Source of the DNA: Ichthyophthirius multifiliis
Taxonomy: Eukaryota > Ciliophora > Oligohymenophorea > Hymenostomatida
Assembly (NCBI RefSeq): GCF_000220395.1
Contig: NW_004086797.1
Coordinates: forward strand, 1-60,588
Length of the DNA: 60,588 nucleotides
Direction: 5' to 3'
The translations under genes were made by a program, and so were the position numbers. Below are positions 39,087 through 50,742 of this stretch, in pieces. The notes beneath the pieces are model-generated. The model saw only the letters and a program-made list of their open reading frames with translations, was not told where the DNA came from and did no database searches. Numbering within the stretch: position 1 is the stretch's first letter; the number at the start of each line of letters is the position of its first letter.

Positions 39087-40720
39087 TCATCTAATATCTT
39101 TTTTTTCTTTTTTTTCAAAAATATCACAACTTGCTGGATTCGTAGTTAATAATCCTTTATTTCAATTTAATATTTACATAAATACATAATTAAAAAAAGT
39201 ATATTAGTACATTTAATAACTATTTTTAAATTTAAAATTTGTAAAATTAAATAAATCATTACACTTATAATTGAAATATAAATTCTAAAAGTTATAACAT
39301 ATTATATGAAATTTCATCACTAAACAATATTTTTAATGCTTTCACCATTAATTAGCTTCTACTATTCTATTTTATGTCATAATAGAGGAAAAAAATAGTA
39401 CTTTTTTAAAACAAAATAAAGTGATAAGATTGCAAATATTTACTATAACTATCCCTAAAGGAATTATTGGACTATAGAATATGCAAACAAATATATTTTT
39501 ATTAAGTATGCATAATCTTATGAAAGATTTTTATTTCATTTTTCGTACATTTAATTTATCTAAGCTTATGTATAAGACTTTTTGATTTTTGATTTATAAA
39601 TATATCTCGTTATTTTTTGTATTAAGCAAACAGGTCTATTATTAAAGTAGCTATTTAAATTAAAATAATTATAATAAAGATATATTATTAATCTTTTAAT
39701 CAACAATTAAACCAGGTTAAATTAATAAATAAATAAATATTACTTATTTCTAATGTTTTTATTTTCCTGTAATTTTATAAANNNNNNNNNNNNNNNNNNN
39801 NNATTATAACTGTAATTAATGCCGTATTATAAATTATGAAATTGATAATTTATAGCAAGTGAGCACATTTTATATGTTTATGTAGTTTATATATTTGATC
39901 ATTAATATTCTAAAACGAATTATTTTAAATAGCTTTAATTTTCATTTCTTTTTCACAATCTTATATTTCTTCTTTTACAATTATACCTTAAATTTATTTG
40001 ATTTAAGTCATTTTTTTAAGTTTTTAGCTAATGTAACTTTTCTAATTTTTAAATTAGTACAATACTAGCAATTTCGATATTTAAATATACATTTTGATAA
40101 TTAACACTTATATAGATTACTATATTTTTATATGATTCTATAATTTTTTAAAAAAAATTTAGAAAAAAAATTATACTTCTTTAGTTTGCTAAATACTAAG
40201 TTTATAATATCTTGTATTAAAATTAAGGTAGGGTATTTATTTGTATAAGAAAATTATGTAGTTAACTTAAACTACATAAACTATACTTTCAAGAATTAAG
40301 TCTTTACATATTTATTCTAAATAGTAATTTAGTAGCATATTAAAAATACCTCATGAAGCAAATATTAAAAATAATACTACAATGCAGCATTTTAAGAATT
40401 CAAAATACATAGGATATCTTAGTCCAGGAAAAATTAATTCGATATTTAATCGAATAAATCTTAATTTATTCTATTTTAATATTTCCATTTATACAATTTA
40501 AAAATTAATGTTCATAGTTTTCTTGCTATTCCTTTTTTATTAATCGAATTTTTGTTTTTATATTATATTAAATATATATTTTAAAATTTATTTTTATAAT
40601 ATTTAGTATTTAGAATAGCATATTTTGAGCTTTACAAATTGCTTGTTTCTTATCTTCTGGAATTACTTCAGAATCATTTACTCTTAAACTTTATTTTTGT
40701 AAAAAAAAATCTATTTTAAT
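39087..40720 (-). pseudogene. decayed or badly assembled multi-pass membrane protein gene, OSCA/TMEM63-like at best
   Basis: Minus-strand fragments look coding but cannot be joined. They include LRVNDSEVIPEDKKQAI near 40690, then FPGLRYPMYFEFLKCCIVVL and LFLIFAS before an in-frame TGA, about 200 further open codons up to the assembly gap, and beyond the gap NIFVCIFYSPIIPLGIVIVN with adjoining hydrophobic helices, ending in LLTTNPASCDIFEKKEKK and TGA at 39087. Paired hydrophobic segments with SPIIPLG recall channel-like membrane proteins of the OSCA/TMEM63 type, but this is weak. The 21-N gap at 39782-39802 and poor local sequence could explain the breaks as well as true decay would. No intact start was found. 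Confidence 0.38.
39782..39802. other. assembly gap (21 N)
   Basis: A run of 21 unknown bases interrupts the sequence inside the membrane protein remnant. The true gap length may differ. Confidence 0.99.
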
Positions 40721-41154
40721 TAAAAGCTATAGTTTTCATACTTAAGGCTGTAATATTATTATATTATTAAGTAAAGAATAATATAAAACTCATCTAAGAA
40801 TATATTTATTAATATATGCATTAAAAAATCATTTTTTTTAAAAAAATTTAAATATAATATATAATCAATAAAATATTAAAGTATGAATTGTTAATATTAA
40901 TAAAAATTATAAACTTTTTATTAAAAAAATATTAAATTAAACTAATTTAATGTATAATATATATATGAAATGCATAATTACTTAATAAAAAAAGAATATG
41001 ATTATTAATTTATTTAAAAAAAAAACATATTATAATGTTATATATAAATTATAATTTATAAAATTAAAAGCTATTATATTTATACATATATTGTAATATT
41101 CAATTAACTCTTAAATTATTAAATATCTAAAAATTATTTATTATCTAAACTAAA
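40721..41154. other. intergenic, nothing seen
   Basis: Very AT-rich spacer, possibly holding the lost 5' part of the membrane protein remnant. No exon could be supported. Confidence 0.5.
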
Positions 41155-41358
41155 TCATATTATATGAATTAATATTGTCAATATTAATAATACAGATAAA
41201 GCATATGACAATATTTTAATTTGCTAAATAATTTTAATTTACTTTTCTTCTAAAATATCTTTTTCAAAATTATGTGAGTATACTATTTCTTTTTATGATT
41301 ATGACACTTATTCTGCAGCACCTTATATATTTTAGTATTTATTCAATCTTTCATTCAT
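41155..41358 (-). CDS. small tail-anchored membrane protein, 67 residues
   Basis: Single open frame of 67 residues: a polar, helical N-terminal region (MNERLNKYQNIQGAAEQVSQ onward) of about 48 residues, then a hydrophobic helix ILSYALSVLLILTILIHII at the very C terminus. A short cytosolic helix plus C-terminal anchor is the layout of tail-anchored proteins, including small SNAREs, but no zero-layer residue or family motif is clear. It could also be the 5' exon of the decayed membrane protein gene downstream. The composition is less AT-driven than the flanks, which favours a real gene. Confidence 0.42.
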
Positions 41359-43255
41359 ATTTTTTTGTTTCAATTTATTTAAAATAAATTATTTTTAAAT
41401 TTTGAATTTATTTTTTTTTAAATACAAAAAGAAAAAAAGGTTAAGATTAGAAATTTCATATAAATTATTTTAATTTTGTATAAATATTTAATTATTTCCC
41501 GTGAATTTTATAAATCTTAATAAGAGAAAAAATATTTATATATTTTAATTTATTTATTTATTTTATAAAATTTTATTCAAATATAATACATATTTTTTAT
41601 TAACATAGAAATTATTAAATATAATAACAATGTTCATAAATAAAGTAATTATTTAGAAAAATAAAAATTATATTATATTTAACCTAATATATTATAAGTT
41701 ATCACTAATTATTAAATATTTTTTTATTTATTTTATAAAATATTATTAAATTATTAAAAAATGGATAATATTTTATAAAAATTATTATAACTAAAATATT
41801 ATAAATATATTATTTAACATATATAATAAAAAATGTTTAATTTATATAATTAAAAATAAATTAATATTAAATATAATGCAAACTTTTTATATACTTGTAA
41901 AAAAAAAAAAAAAGAAAAATTGTTCTTCAATATTGAAGAAATATTTTAAAATTCGTAATTCTTAAAAAAATAAATTATTTCTAGTTATAAATTTATAAAG
42001 CAACTTAAAATAATACTATATATTAATTTTTACTTATTTAATAATACCATTAACTTAAATTAAATTCTAAAAAATATTGAAATTTTTATATTTTTATATT
42101 TAATCCACAAATGTATAAAATAATTACGATAAGATTTTGCAAATAAATTCTTAATATCCAAACTCAATAATTTACTTTAAAATAATTACTAACCCCAACT
42201 ATAGTCTTTGAATGCATTAATATTTTAAATTGATTAGCATATTTAATTTAAAAAAATTATGATTATTTAATCAGAATTTCTCTAAACTATAAAAGATATA
42301 CTTAATGCAATAATATATAAAATTAATAATATATTTGATCAATTTAATTATAAAAGAAATATATTTTACTTTATTATAAATTTGATTAATTTATTAAAAT
42401 ATTTAAACAAATTTGTTAATATATTTAATTATATTTATATATTGCATTTGATATGCGTTTAGTAAATTTTAAATATTGTATTAATTTATATAATTAACAT
42501 TTGTTCCGATGTTTTTTTATTTTTTCCGTAGTTTTTTTTAAATATCAATCAATAAAAAAATGAATAAATGTTTTTTATTATATTAAATTTAAAAAAAAAT
42601 ACATAAAAAACTAAAAAATAACAATACAGGTTTATATGAATATCAATATAAATATAAATAAAATTTCTTAAGTACACAAACATATGAAACAAATAAATTT
42701 GATTCAATTTAATTAACTTTTTATAAAAAATATTAACTTAGGGAATTTTAAAAAAAAAATTATGAAAAGAAAGAGCTTAATGAATAGATAGATAATATAA
42801 TATTTTATTTTTAAAAATATAATATTTACTAAGAAAAATATATTTATTTAATCTTAACTTATTTTTTGTAAAGATAAGACTTTTCAAATGCAAGATATGT
42901 AAATTTTAAAATATTGATAAATAAGTATATTAAAATATTTTAAATGAATAAAATTAAAATATAGATATATAGTTCTCTCAATAAAAAAAAATTATAATAG
43001 AATAATTAATATAAAAAAAAATTAAATAAAATCAATAAATTATAAAAATAAATATAAAAATATTTATAATAAAATAAAAATGATTATTAATAAATAAATA
43101 CATATATATATATATATTTAAAATTTTAAAAATATTTAAAATAAATAAAATTAATAAGAAAATGATTAAAATTAATATAATAATAATAAAATAAATAAAT
43201 AAAACAACATAAATATCTTGTTTTTCTTTTAAATATATATAAATTATTTATTTTT
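41359..43255. other. long AT-rich intergenic region with an 18-bp palindrome
   Basis: Almost 1.9 kb without a supportable gene. A perfect palindrome, TTCTTCAATATTGAAGAA, lies at 41923-41940 just after an A13/A5 tract. Otherwise only A/T runs and short TA repeats are seen. Confidence 0.55.
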
Positions 43256-46200
43256 TCAGTAATAATGCATTTTTTTTCTTAACTTTTAACTTTATATATA
43301 AATATAAATAAATAATTTGACTTAATTATTTTATTTTTAAAGTTACCTTCTTTTGTTTTCTTCAGTATAACTTTTTATTTCTTTTTTTACTAATTCTTCT
43401 AAAACTTTAGTGTCTTCGCAAGTGTTTTCACTCTTTTTTTAAAAAATATATATATTTAATAATAATAACTATTTCCAATTTACTTTATAATCTCCTGAAT
43501 ACAAATGTTAATTTGTATTTTATTAAACATTATCTTCAATATTGTACTAAGCGTCATTCCAATCTGCAAATTAAACTCCTTTTTTAAATGCTGACAACTC
43601 AGAAATAATTTAAGATTGCTTTTATTATGCATTTTAATTATTTGTATTATTAAAATTTTCTGTACTATATCCTAAAGTATAAAATTGACTTTGTGTTGTA
43701 GTAGCAAAATTTTAAGGAAAACATTATTGGCCAGATTAATATTTTAAAGAGCTTGTTTGTTATTATTATTATAGGAATTAACTTGGTTTTTACAATTTAG
43801 AAATTGAATGTGAGTTCTTTCTGGGAGTACCTTGATTTGACTTATCAGAATTTTTTTATACTAATATAAATAAATAAATATTATTAAAAAAATATGAAAT
43901 ATTTTTATTTATTACTAGTTTATAATCTTAAGGGGGCTATATAATCTTTTTTTTCATTTATTAATTATATCCATTCTAATGGTAGGGGCTCAGATGCATA
44001 GTAATCAGGACATGGTAAATATATCTTAATATTTATTTTAAAATCATAAATAATTATTAGTATATATAATATTTATACGCCGTCTTTTTCTTATAATTTA
44101 ATATTTTTAACATCAACAAGGCCTGAATTAAACATTCCAATAGTTAACTTTAAATTAGAAAATATTTATATATATTTATTTTATTTTTTTAAATAAAAAA
44201 AAATACATTTAATCCCCATTTTAATGTAGGTAAAGCTGGTCCATCAAAAACTTTATAGTATTCTCTTTTTAAAACTTTATCACTTAGAAAGTCTTTTAAG
44301 GAAAGTTTTAATGTTCCAATTTTGTTTTATTCACAGTACAAATAAGCAGTTAAATTCTATTTTTTTAAAAAATATATAACAAACAAAAAATATATAATAC
44401 TGAAGATTCATTAATATAAGTGTTTATTCCTTTTCTTCCATTAGTAAAAAAATAACAAATTCTTATTTTATTTAAAGTTATAGTACATGTATTATCTTTA
44501 GGATTTGGATATGAATTTTACAAATCTAATTTATATCTAACTATTTAATCAAAATAGAATACTCAATGTAGTAACTTTTACTATAATCCCTTTCATTAGG
44601 AATATCACGCAATTACTATAATAAAATCATAATTCTATATCTATCTAAATACTTTTCAACTTTATTATTTAATTTTGGTTAATTTTATTTAACTATTAAT
44701 TGAGTATTTGGTGCAATATCTAAAACACAATCTTTTTTTTGTTATTAAAAATAATAATTATATATATAATTAATTACTAAATTCATCTTTAACTTCTTCT
44801 ATTTATTTTTAAAGATTTCCTAAAATTTAAAAACTTACTCCCCCATAAGCCTATTCTGCTTAATCTAAGCTCACTAGATTGTACTTAGTTTCTTCATTGC
44901 ATGGAATTCCCAGTATTTTAGCAAAGTTGTATTCATATTGGATAAGTTTCTCAGTTTCAGTGTACAGTTTATAGCATGGATGACAAACTTTATGTTCTTA
45001 ATACAATAAAGGAGTATCTATGTGTTTTATATCTGAACGTTATAGCCATTAGAAGTTTTTATTTCTATGCTTAATTTTAATTATAAATAAATATATTTCT
45101 TTATTAATATTTACCATTAAATGCTTATCTGTTTATATAATCATTTTTAAGGTCATCTTTTAAGTTAATTCGATTTCTGGAAGAATTGTTTCACAGTATT
45201 TACATTATTTAACTTTCTAATATTTACTTTTATTCTTTTTTTTTATTTAAAAATTTTTTAGAATAAATAAAAATTTATTTATTTAAAAAAAGTACTTATT
45301 TATGAATATTTTCTTGTTATTCAATTGCAATTTCATCTCCGTAATTTAAAATTACTTTTGTATTTATTTCATCAGGAATAGGATGATCAAAAATGAAAGC
45401 TTTAACATTAACCTTAAAATATTTTCTTATATATAAAATAAATTTTAAATATTTACCATCCACCAAATTCCGGATTCATCCTTAATAAAATCACAAACAA
45501 ATTCCTAAAAATTTATATGTAAAGTTAAATACAAATATCTCAATATATTATGAATATAAGGAATAGTTTCATCTACATATTTTCCTTTACAAGTATGAAC
45601 AATAGTACAAGAGTTCATTACATTTACATTTGTGATATATTTTTAGTACTCAGGAATTTTCTCTTCCGAGTAAAAATCGCATTTATTAGTTATTATCCAA
45701 GAATAAGGATTTCTTCCTTTTCTCCAAACTGTTCTACAAATAAATGCTTTAGGTCCATTAGATTTTATAAATTTTTAAATTACAGTGGTTTCTATTTTTT
45801 TTTTAGTTTTTTATTTATTTATAAATAAAAATTAACCAGAAAGTTAAAACTAGCTAGCAGTAGCATTTAAAAGTTCTTTTGAACTAACTAATTTTATTGT
45901 ATTGCCACATATATTAGATTAATCTTTATATTATAACTTATTTTTAAAAAATAATATTTATTATTTATATTTAAAAAATATACTTTCTTTATAAGTGCTA
46001 CTAATTCATCTGGAGATGAATAATTTGATAATTTTGCCACTACATTTTTTGGATTTAATTAATCTGTACGATATACATATCCATCAGGGGATGAATAAAA
46101 CCACATTGGTGGTAAATTATTGTCGTTTAAAATTATTGTGTTTGGTATCCATAATTTAAGTCTATTTATATTTGATTGTTTTACTTCATTTTCGGGCATA

Positions 46201-46555
46201 TCAGGTTTTCTGGCTAAGTATTTAAAAAATTAGATAAAGGGCATTAATGTTTAATTCGAATATACATATTTGCGCTCGCTTTCAGGTAAGTTCATATCAT
46301 AAAATTAAATCTTTTATAATAATTGTTCGTACTTTTTCTTTGCTATTTGTGATTTTTATCTTCTAAGATCTTATGGATCTATGAAATCTAAAAAAGGCTA
46401 ATTATTTGATTTCTCATATTATGTATTTGTAAGTAAAGTCATTTCCCTATCAGCCTATTTTATAAATCTTATAAATAATATATTTCATTTATTATTATTT
46501 TAACCTTAGGAAAAACAGTATTAGGACGCTTAAGTGTATTTTTATTTTAGATCAT
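43256..46555 (-). CDS. 14-exon protein with CxxC pairs and C2-like region, unrecognised family
   Basis: Exons on the minus strand: 46505-46555, 45984-46454, 45837-45936, 45457-45791, 45296-45412, 45115-45234, 44778-45069, 44401-44731, 44207-44356, 44079-44147, 43916-44024, 43484-43860, 43347-43432, 43256-43289. All thirteen introns are GT-AG (44-61 nt) with consistent phases, giving 880 residues. Residues 150-330 hold aromatic-rich ordered sequence (PPMWFYSSPDGYVYRTD, AFICRTVWRKGRNPYSWII). About residues 360-430 have two cysteine pairs (KQCKYCETILPEIELT and HKVCHPCYKLY) suited to one zinc. A C2-like beta region follows (TCTITLNKIRICYFFTNGRK to LPTLKWGLN), then a Q/S-rich tail and a basic coiled end. 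One base seems missing at the A4 run 44551-44554 (plus strand). I do not recognise the family. Confidence 0.75.
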
Positions 46556-47695
46556 ATTAATTTATTAGAGATTTAAGAGTTATATTTTTTTTTAAATAGA
46601 AAAATAATTTAATAACAAATAAATAATATTTAAAATTAAATAAGAATTTTTTTTTTACAAAATATTTTTTTTTTTATTTTTTAGTATTAAAATTTTTAGA
46701 TTAAATAAAATTTAATATCTAAATATTTTTTTTAAAAAAATAATTAATTTTATGTTTAATATAATAAAAAAAATACTTTATAATTATAATTATAGTTTGA
46801 ATATTTTATAAAAAAACTTTCCATAAGTTTTTAATATTTTAATATAAATTATTATATTTATAACTTTTATTTATTCTGTATTATTACAGTTATTAAATTA
46901 TAAGAGATATTTAAATATATTTTTTTATTATTTTTATAAAAAAATTAAATGAAAATAAATAATTAGAAAATTAATAAATTAAAATGTTAATTATCTTAGT
47001 TTATCAACCATTGATTTTCATAATATTAGATATTTTAAATATTTTAAAATAATTTTTTAATTAAATTATTAATTTAAAAACTTAGATCCTTTTTTTATAT
47101 ATAAAATTATTAATAATTTACAGTAAAATTAAATTTATAACTTTAATTTAATATAAATATACATGTTTAATTTTAATTATTATAAAAAAATCTAAAATTA
47201 TTAAATATAGTTATTTAATTTTTATTTTTAACTATAATTATATTTTCATATAATTAAATTATTATTTTCTTAAGCCAATTATATTATATTTTATTGTTAA
47301 AAAATACACTTATATAAAAATAAAAATTTAGTTAAATTAAATTATTAATAACACAAAATAATTAAAAATTGAATTATTTTTATAATCTATTTTAATATAT
47401 TAAGCCTTGAAAAAACCTATTTTTTTGTATATTAAATATTTAAAACTATTTTATCAGAAAATATTAAAAATTAAAAATAGTTTTTTCAACACAGCAGTTT
47501 TTTCAATTAATTAAAATATTCATATTTAGTTTTTTAATTTTGATAAAACTGTATTTTTATAATCGGTGAAAAAACAGATATTTTATTTTATTTAATTTTG
47601 TTTCTTAAACAAAAATTATAATAATTAATTTAAAAAATAAATTAAAAAATATTAAGTTAAAAATAAACCCAAGAAAATAAAGTAAATTGAATCAA
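46556..47695. other. intergenic; imperfect inverted repeats near 47.4-47.6 kb
   Basis: AT-rich divergent spacer. An inverted repeat pairs TTGAAAAAACCTATTTTT (from 47407) with AAAAATAGTTTTTTCAA (from 47473), differing by one bulged C. Further copies of the GTTTTTTCA/TGAAAAAAC core occur at 47497 and 47567. It could form a hairpin or be the remains of a small inverted-repeat element. No coding sequence was found. Confidence 0.45.
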
Positions 47696-48016
47696 ATGAA
47701 TTTCAACTAAGAAAAAATTTCATTAATTATTAGCTTTTATTTGATAATAATCAATTTATTAGCATTTGTAATGATTTGCATTGATAAATATTTTGCGAAA
47801 AACAATATTTTAAGAATAAAAGAGAAAACCTTATTAAATTTAATAAAATATGGTGGATTATGTGGTGCTTAAATAGCAATGAATATTTTCAATCATAAAA
47901 TCAATAAAAAATCTTTTGTTTATCATGCAATCAGCTTTAAATCATGCTTTTAAAATATTTCTTTAATTTCACTTTATTACTTTGTAAATAATGATTAATT
48001 AATGATGCTATTTTGA
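47696..48016 (+). CDS. DUF1294 family small membrane protein
   Basis: Single-exon gene of 106 residues ending at TGA. The order matches DUF1294: an N-terminal hydrophobic helix (ISLIISFYLIIINLLAFVMI), IDKYFAKNNILRIKEKTLL, a glycine patch KYGGLCGAQIAMNIFNHKIN, KKSFVYHAI and a second hydrophobic end. The family signature of (I/Y)DK, R(I/V)xEKTLL, GGxxGA and a HK-x3-KxSF segment is all present. Function is unknown; the family is mainly bacterial, with two to four membrane helices. The gene uses TAA for Gln and has host base composition, so it is resident, not contamination. Transfer from bacteria long ago is possible but not shown. Confidence 0.85.
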
Positions 48017-48693
48017 AATAAGAGAAAAATACAATAATTTAATTAATAAAACAATATAATTAAAAATAAAATAAAATAAACAATAAATTTTTTTTTATTT
48101 TTTTATATAATATATAAGTGTATAAATAATTTTTTATTTTAGTAATTTGTAAACAATTTATTATGTTTTAATTACTTTTACTTTTGTTTATATTTTTATT
48201 TTAATATATTTAATGAAAAAAAAAAAATCTCGATTTTCTTTTTTTAAAAATTTTGTAAAATAATAAAATTTTTAAAATATGAATATATTTAATTTATGAT
48301 AATAAGGTATTAAAATTTTATCTCATAAGAAACCTAAAAAGAGCTAAATATATTTTTATAATAATTTAAAATTCTTATTTTATAAATATTTAAGATATAT
48401 AAATAATAAATAATTAAAAATTTTAAATAAAACTAAAATTAAAAATAAATATAAAAAAAAAAATTATATAAAAAAATAATATAAATATTATAATAAATAA
48501 TATTTAAATAAAACATTTGTTTAAAAAGCCATTATACAATACTAATATTTATGACATTAATAAATATTAATGAATATGATATTTATATTTAGAAAATTAT
48601 TTTTAAAAATATTAAATATTATTTATATTAATTATAAAACATTCTTAAATTTTATTTAAATATAAAAAAGAACAAAAAATTGCCTATATAAAA
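48017..48693. other. intergenic, nothing seen
   Basis: AT-rich spacer between two plus-strand genes with A/T runs only. Confidence 0.6.
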
Positions 48694-49662
48694 ATGATGT
48701 TCAACAGTTTTTTCAATTTATAAATGCTTAATTAATAGTTGATTTAATCAAGCTAAATTTTCAAAAGTTAATTAAATAACTCCTTTATTTTAGGAGGTCT
48801 CAATTTAAACAACAGCATTAATAATTTTTCTTTATAAAAAAAATTTTCATTTAATAAAAATTGCGAATTAGTCCTCAACAATAGCTTTAACAATAATAAC
48901 CAATTACTTAGTTATAATTTGGATAATCATAATATTAGTCAAGAAGATTAAAAAATATAATAAGAACAATAAAATTTACTTTAGTTAAGTTAAACAAATA
49001 GTGTTGTATTATAATTAAATCATGAAAATGATAATAATGAATAATATATAAATAGTTAAGTGTAAAATATTAATAATTAAAAAATATTTTTAAATTTAGA
49101 TAATTTAATTGATAGGCCTGCTGATACGAAAAGCGAATTTGGTAAAAATAACAATAATTCTATTTATGATGATTAATCTGAAGATAATCATTATACAGTG
49201 AAGAAAAAAAAATATATATTAAAAGAAAAAATCGTGCATAGATAAAAATGCTCTTAACCGGGTCAATATAGATAGAGTAAACATAAAAATGTATTTAAAA
49301 ATTTCGGAAATGCTTTGAAAAGATTTATTTTATATAATTAACATTTTTAAAATTTATTGAATAAATTATTGGGATTAAATGACAAAAAATAATTTGAAAT
49401 TTGGCTTTCCGAAGAAATAGTTTTATAAAGAAAAAAAGACTTCTAAATTGGATGGACTACTTTTTTAAATGATAAACTAGTAATTAAAAAATTTAAAGAT
49501 GTTTTTAGATAATTAAGTGTAGATTTTTTTGAAAATTTCGCTTTTATTTATCTTATGAATTCCACGAAAATTAGTAATATTGAAATTCACATCAGATCAA
49601 TTCATACATATTTGCAAGCAATTAACAATACTTAAATATTAGATAAATTTAAACCTATTTGA
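48694..49662 (+). CDS. N/Q-rich protein with ordered C-terminal domain, 322 residues
   Basis: Single-exon gene. Residues 1-165 are Asn/Gln/Leu-rich low complexity. A basic stretch (TVKKKKYILKEKIVHRQKCS) leads into an ordered, aromatic and hydrophobic domain of about 120 residues beginning KHKNVFKNFGNALKRFILYN and including QIGWTTFLNDKLVIKKFKDV and FENFAFIYLMN. The ordered part after a disordered acidic/Asn-rich region, with a lysine cluster, is typical of a ciliate-lineage nuclear-type protein family, but I cannot name it. No membrane segment is present. There are two adjacent ATG codons at the start; the first is used. Confidence 0.7.
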
Positions 49663-50461
49663 ACGTTATTTAAAATAATAATAAAAATGAAATAATTTTT
49701 TGTATTATTTAAATAAAAACTACATATTTTTATTTTTAATAATTTATAAATTAAATATTTTTCTTATTATAACTTATATTATCTTTTTACTATATATTTT
49801 ATAATATAGATTTATTTCATGAACATTTTCAATAAAATATTATATCTAATCATACAAGAAAAAAAAAAAATATTTTAATTTTTAAATACAAATTTAAATA
49901 TAATATATTTTATCATAAAAAAATGCATAAATTAAATTATAATTCTTGTTATTATTTAAAACTTTTTATAAAATAAATCAATAAATTATAAAACTTATTA
50001 GAGGAATATGATTAAAAAAAAAATGAGTTAAAAACATTTTTTATATATAATAAAGCAATTGTTTTAAAAAACATTAAATATACTAATATTATATAATTTT
50101 CTATTTAAATATTTTGAAACTGATAAAATAAATTAAATAAAAAAATTAAACAATATCAAAATATATATACGGTAAAATTTTCTATTTTCTTAAAAAATAT
50201 ACACTATAGATTAACTAGAAATTTATTTAAATTTTATATTTTTGTGTAATTATAGAAGATAATATATTAAAGATTTTTTAATGTTGTATATATAATATAA
50301 TTTTAATATTATAGAAAAAAAAAATGGAAAATATGTTTTTATAAGGAAAGTAAAGAATATTATTGAATTTAGTAAAAAAAAAACATTAAACATAAATATA
50401 TTAAAAAATAAAAAATATATATACTTAAGAAAATTTTTATACATTATGTTAGTAAAATAAA

Positions 50462-50492
<31 letters not shown>

Positions 50493-50742
50493 AATATATA
50501 TATATAAAAATATTTTTATATAAATATATATATATTTATTACTTATTATTTTAATATTAAAATAATTAATATTTTTTAATTTTTAATATATTTTGTTTCT
50601 TATTATTTAAAATTATAAAAATATAAATTTAATCAATATTCATATTTAATTTATATAATAAACGTATTTAATTGCTATTAATAATAAAACAATAACATAT
50701 AAATATTTATTAATTACATAATAAAAAGAAATATAAAATATA
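49663..50742. other. intergenic between convergent genes, nothing seen
   Basis: AT-rich spacer at the 3' ends of two genes with TA runs near 50468-50490 and 50493-50510. Open frames here are Phe/Tyr/Ile-rich as expected from random AT sequence. Confidence 0.6.

Noticed and set aside
45505-45532. A 28-nt intron in the 14-exon gene
   Set aside because: It would shift the frame and destroy the ordered EFVCDFIKDESGIWW block; reading straight through keeps it.
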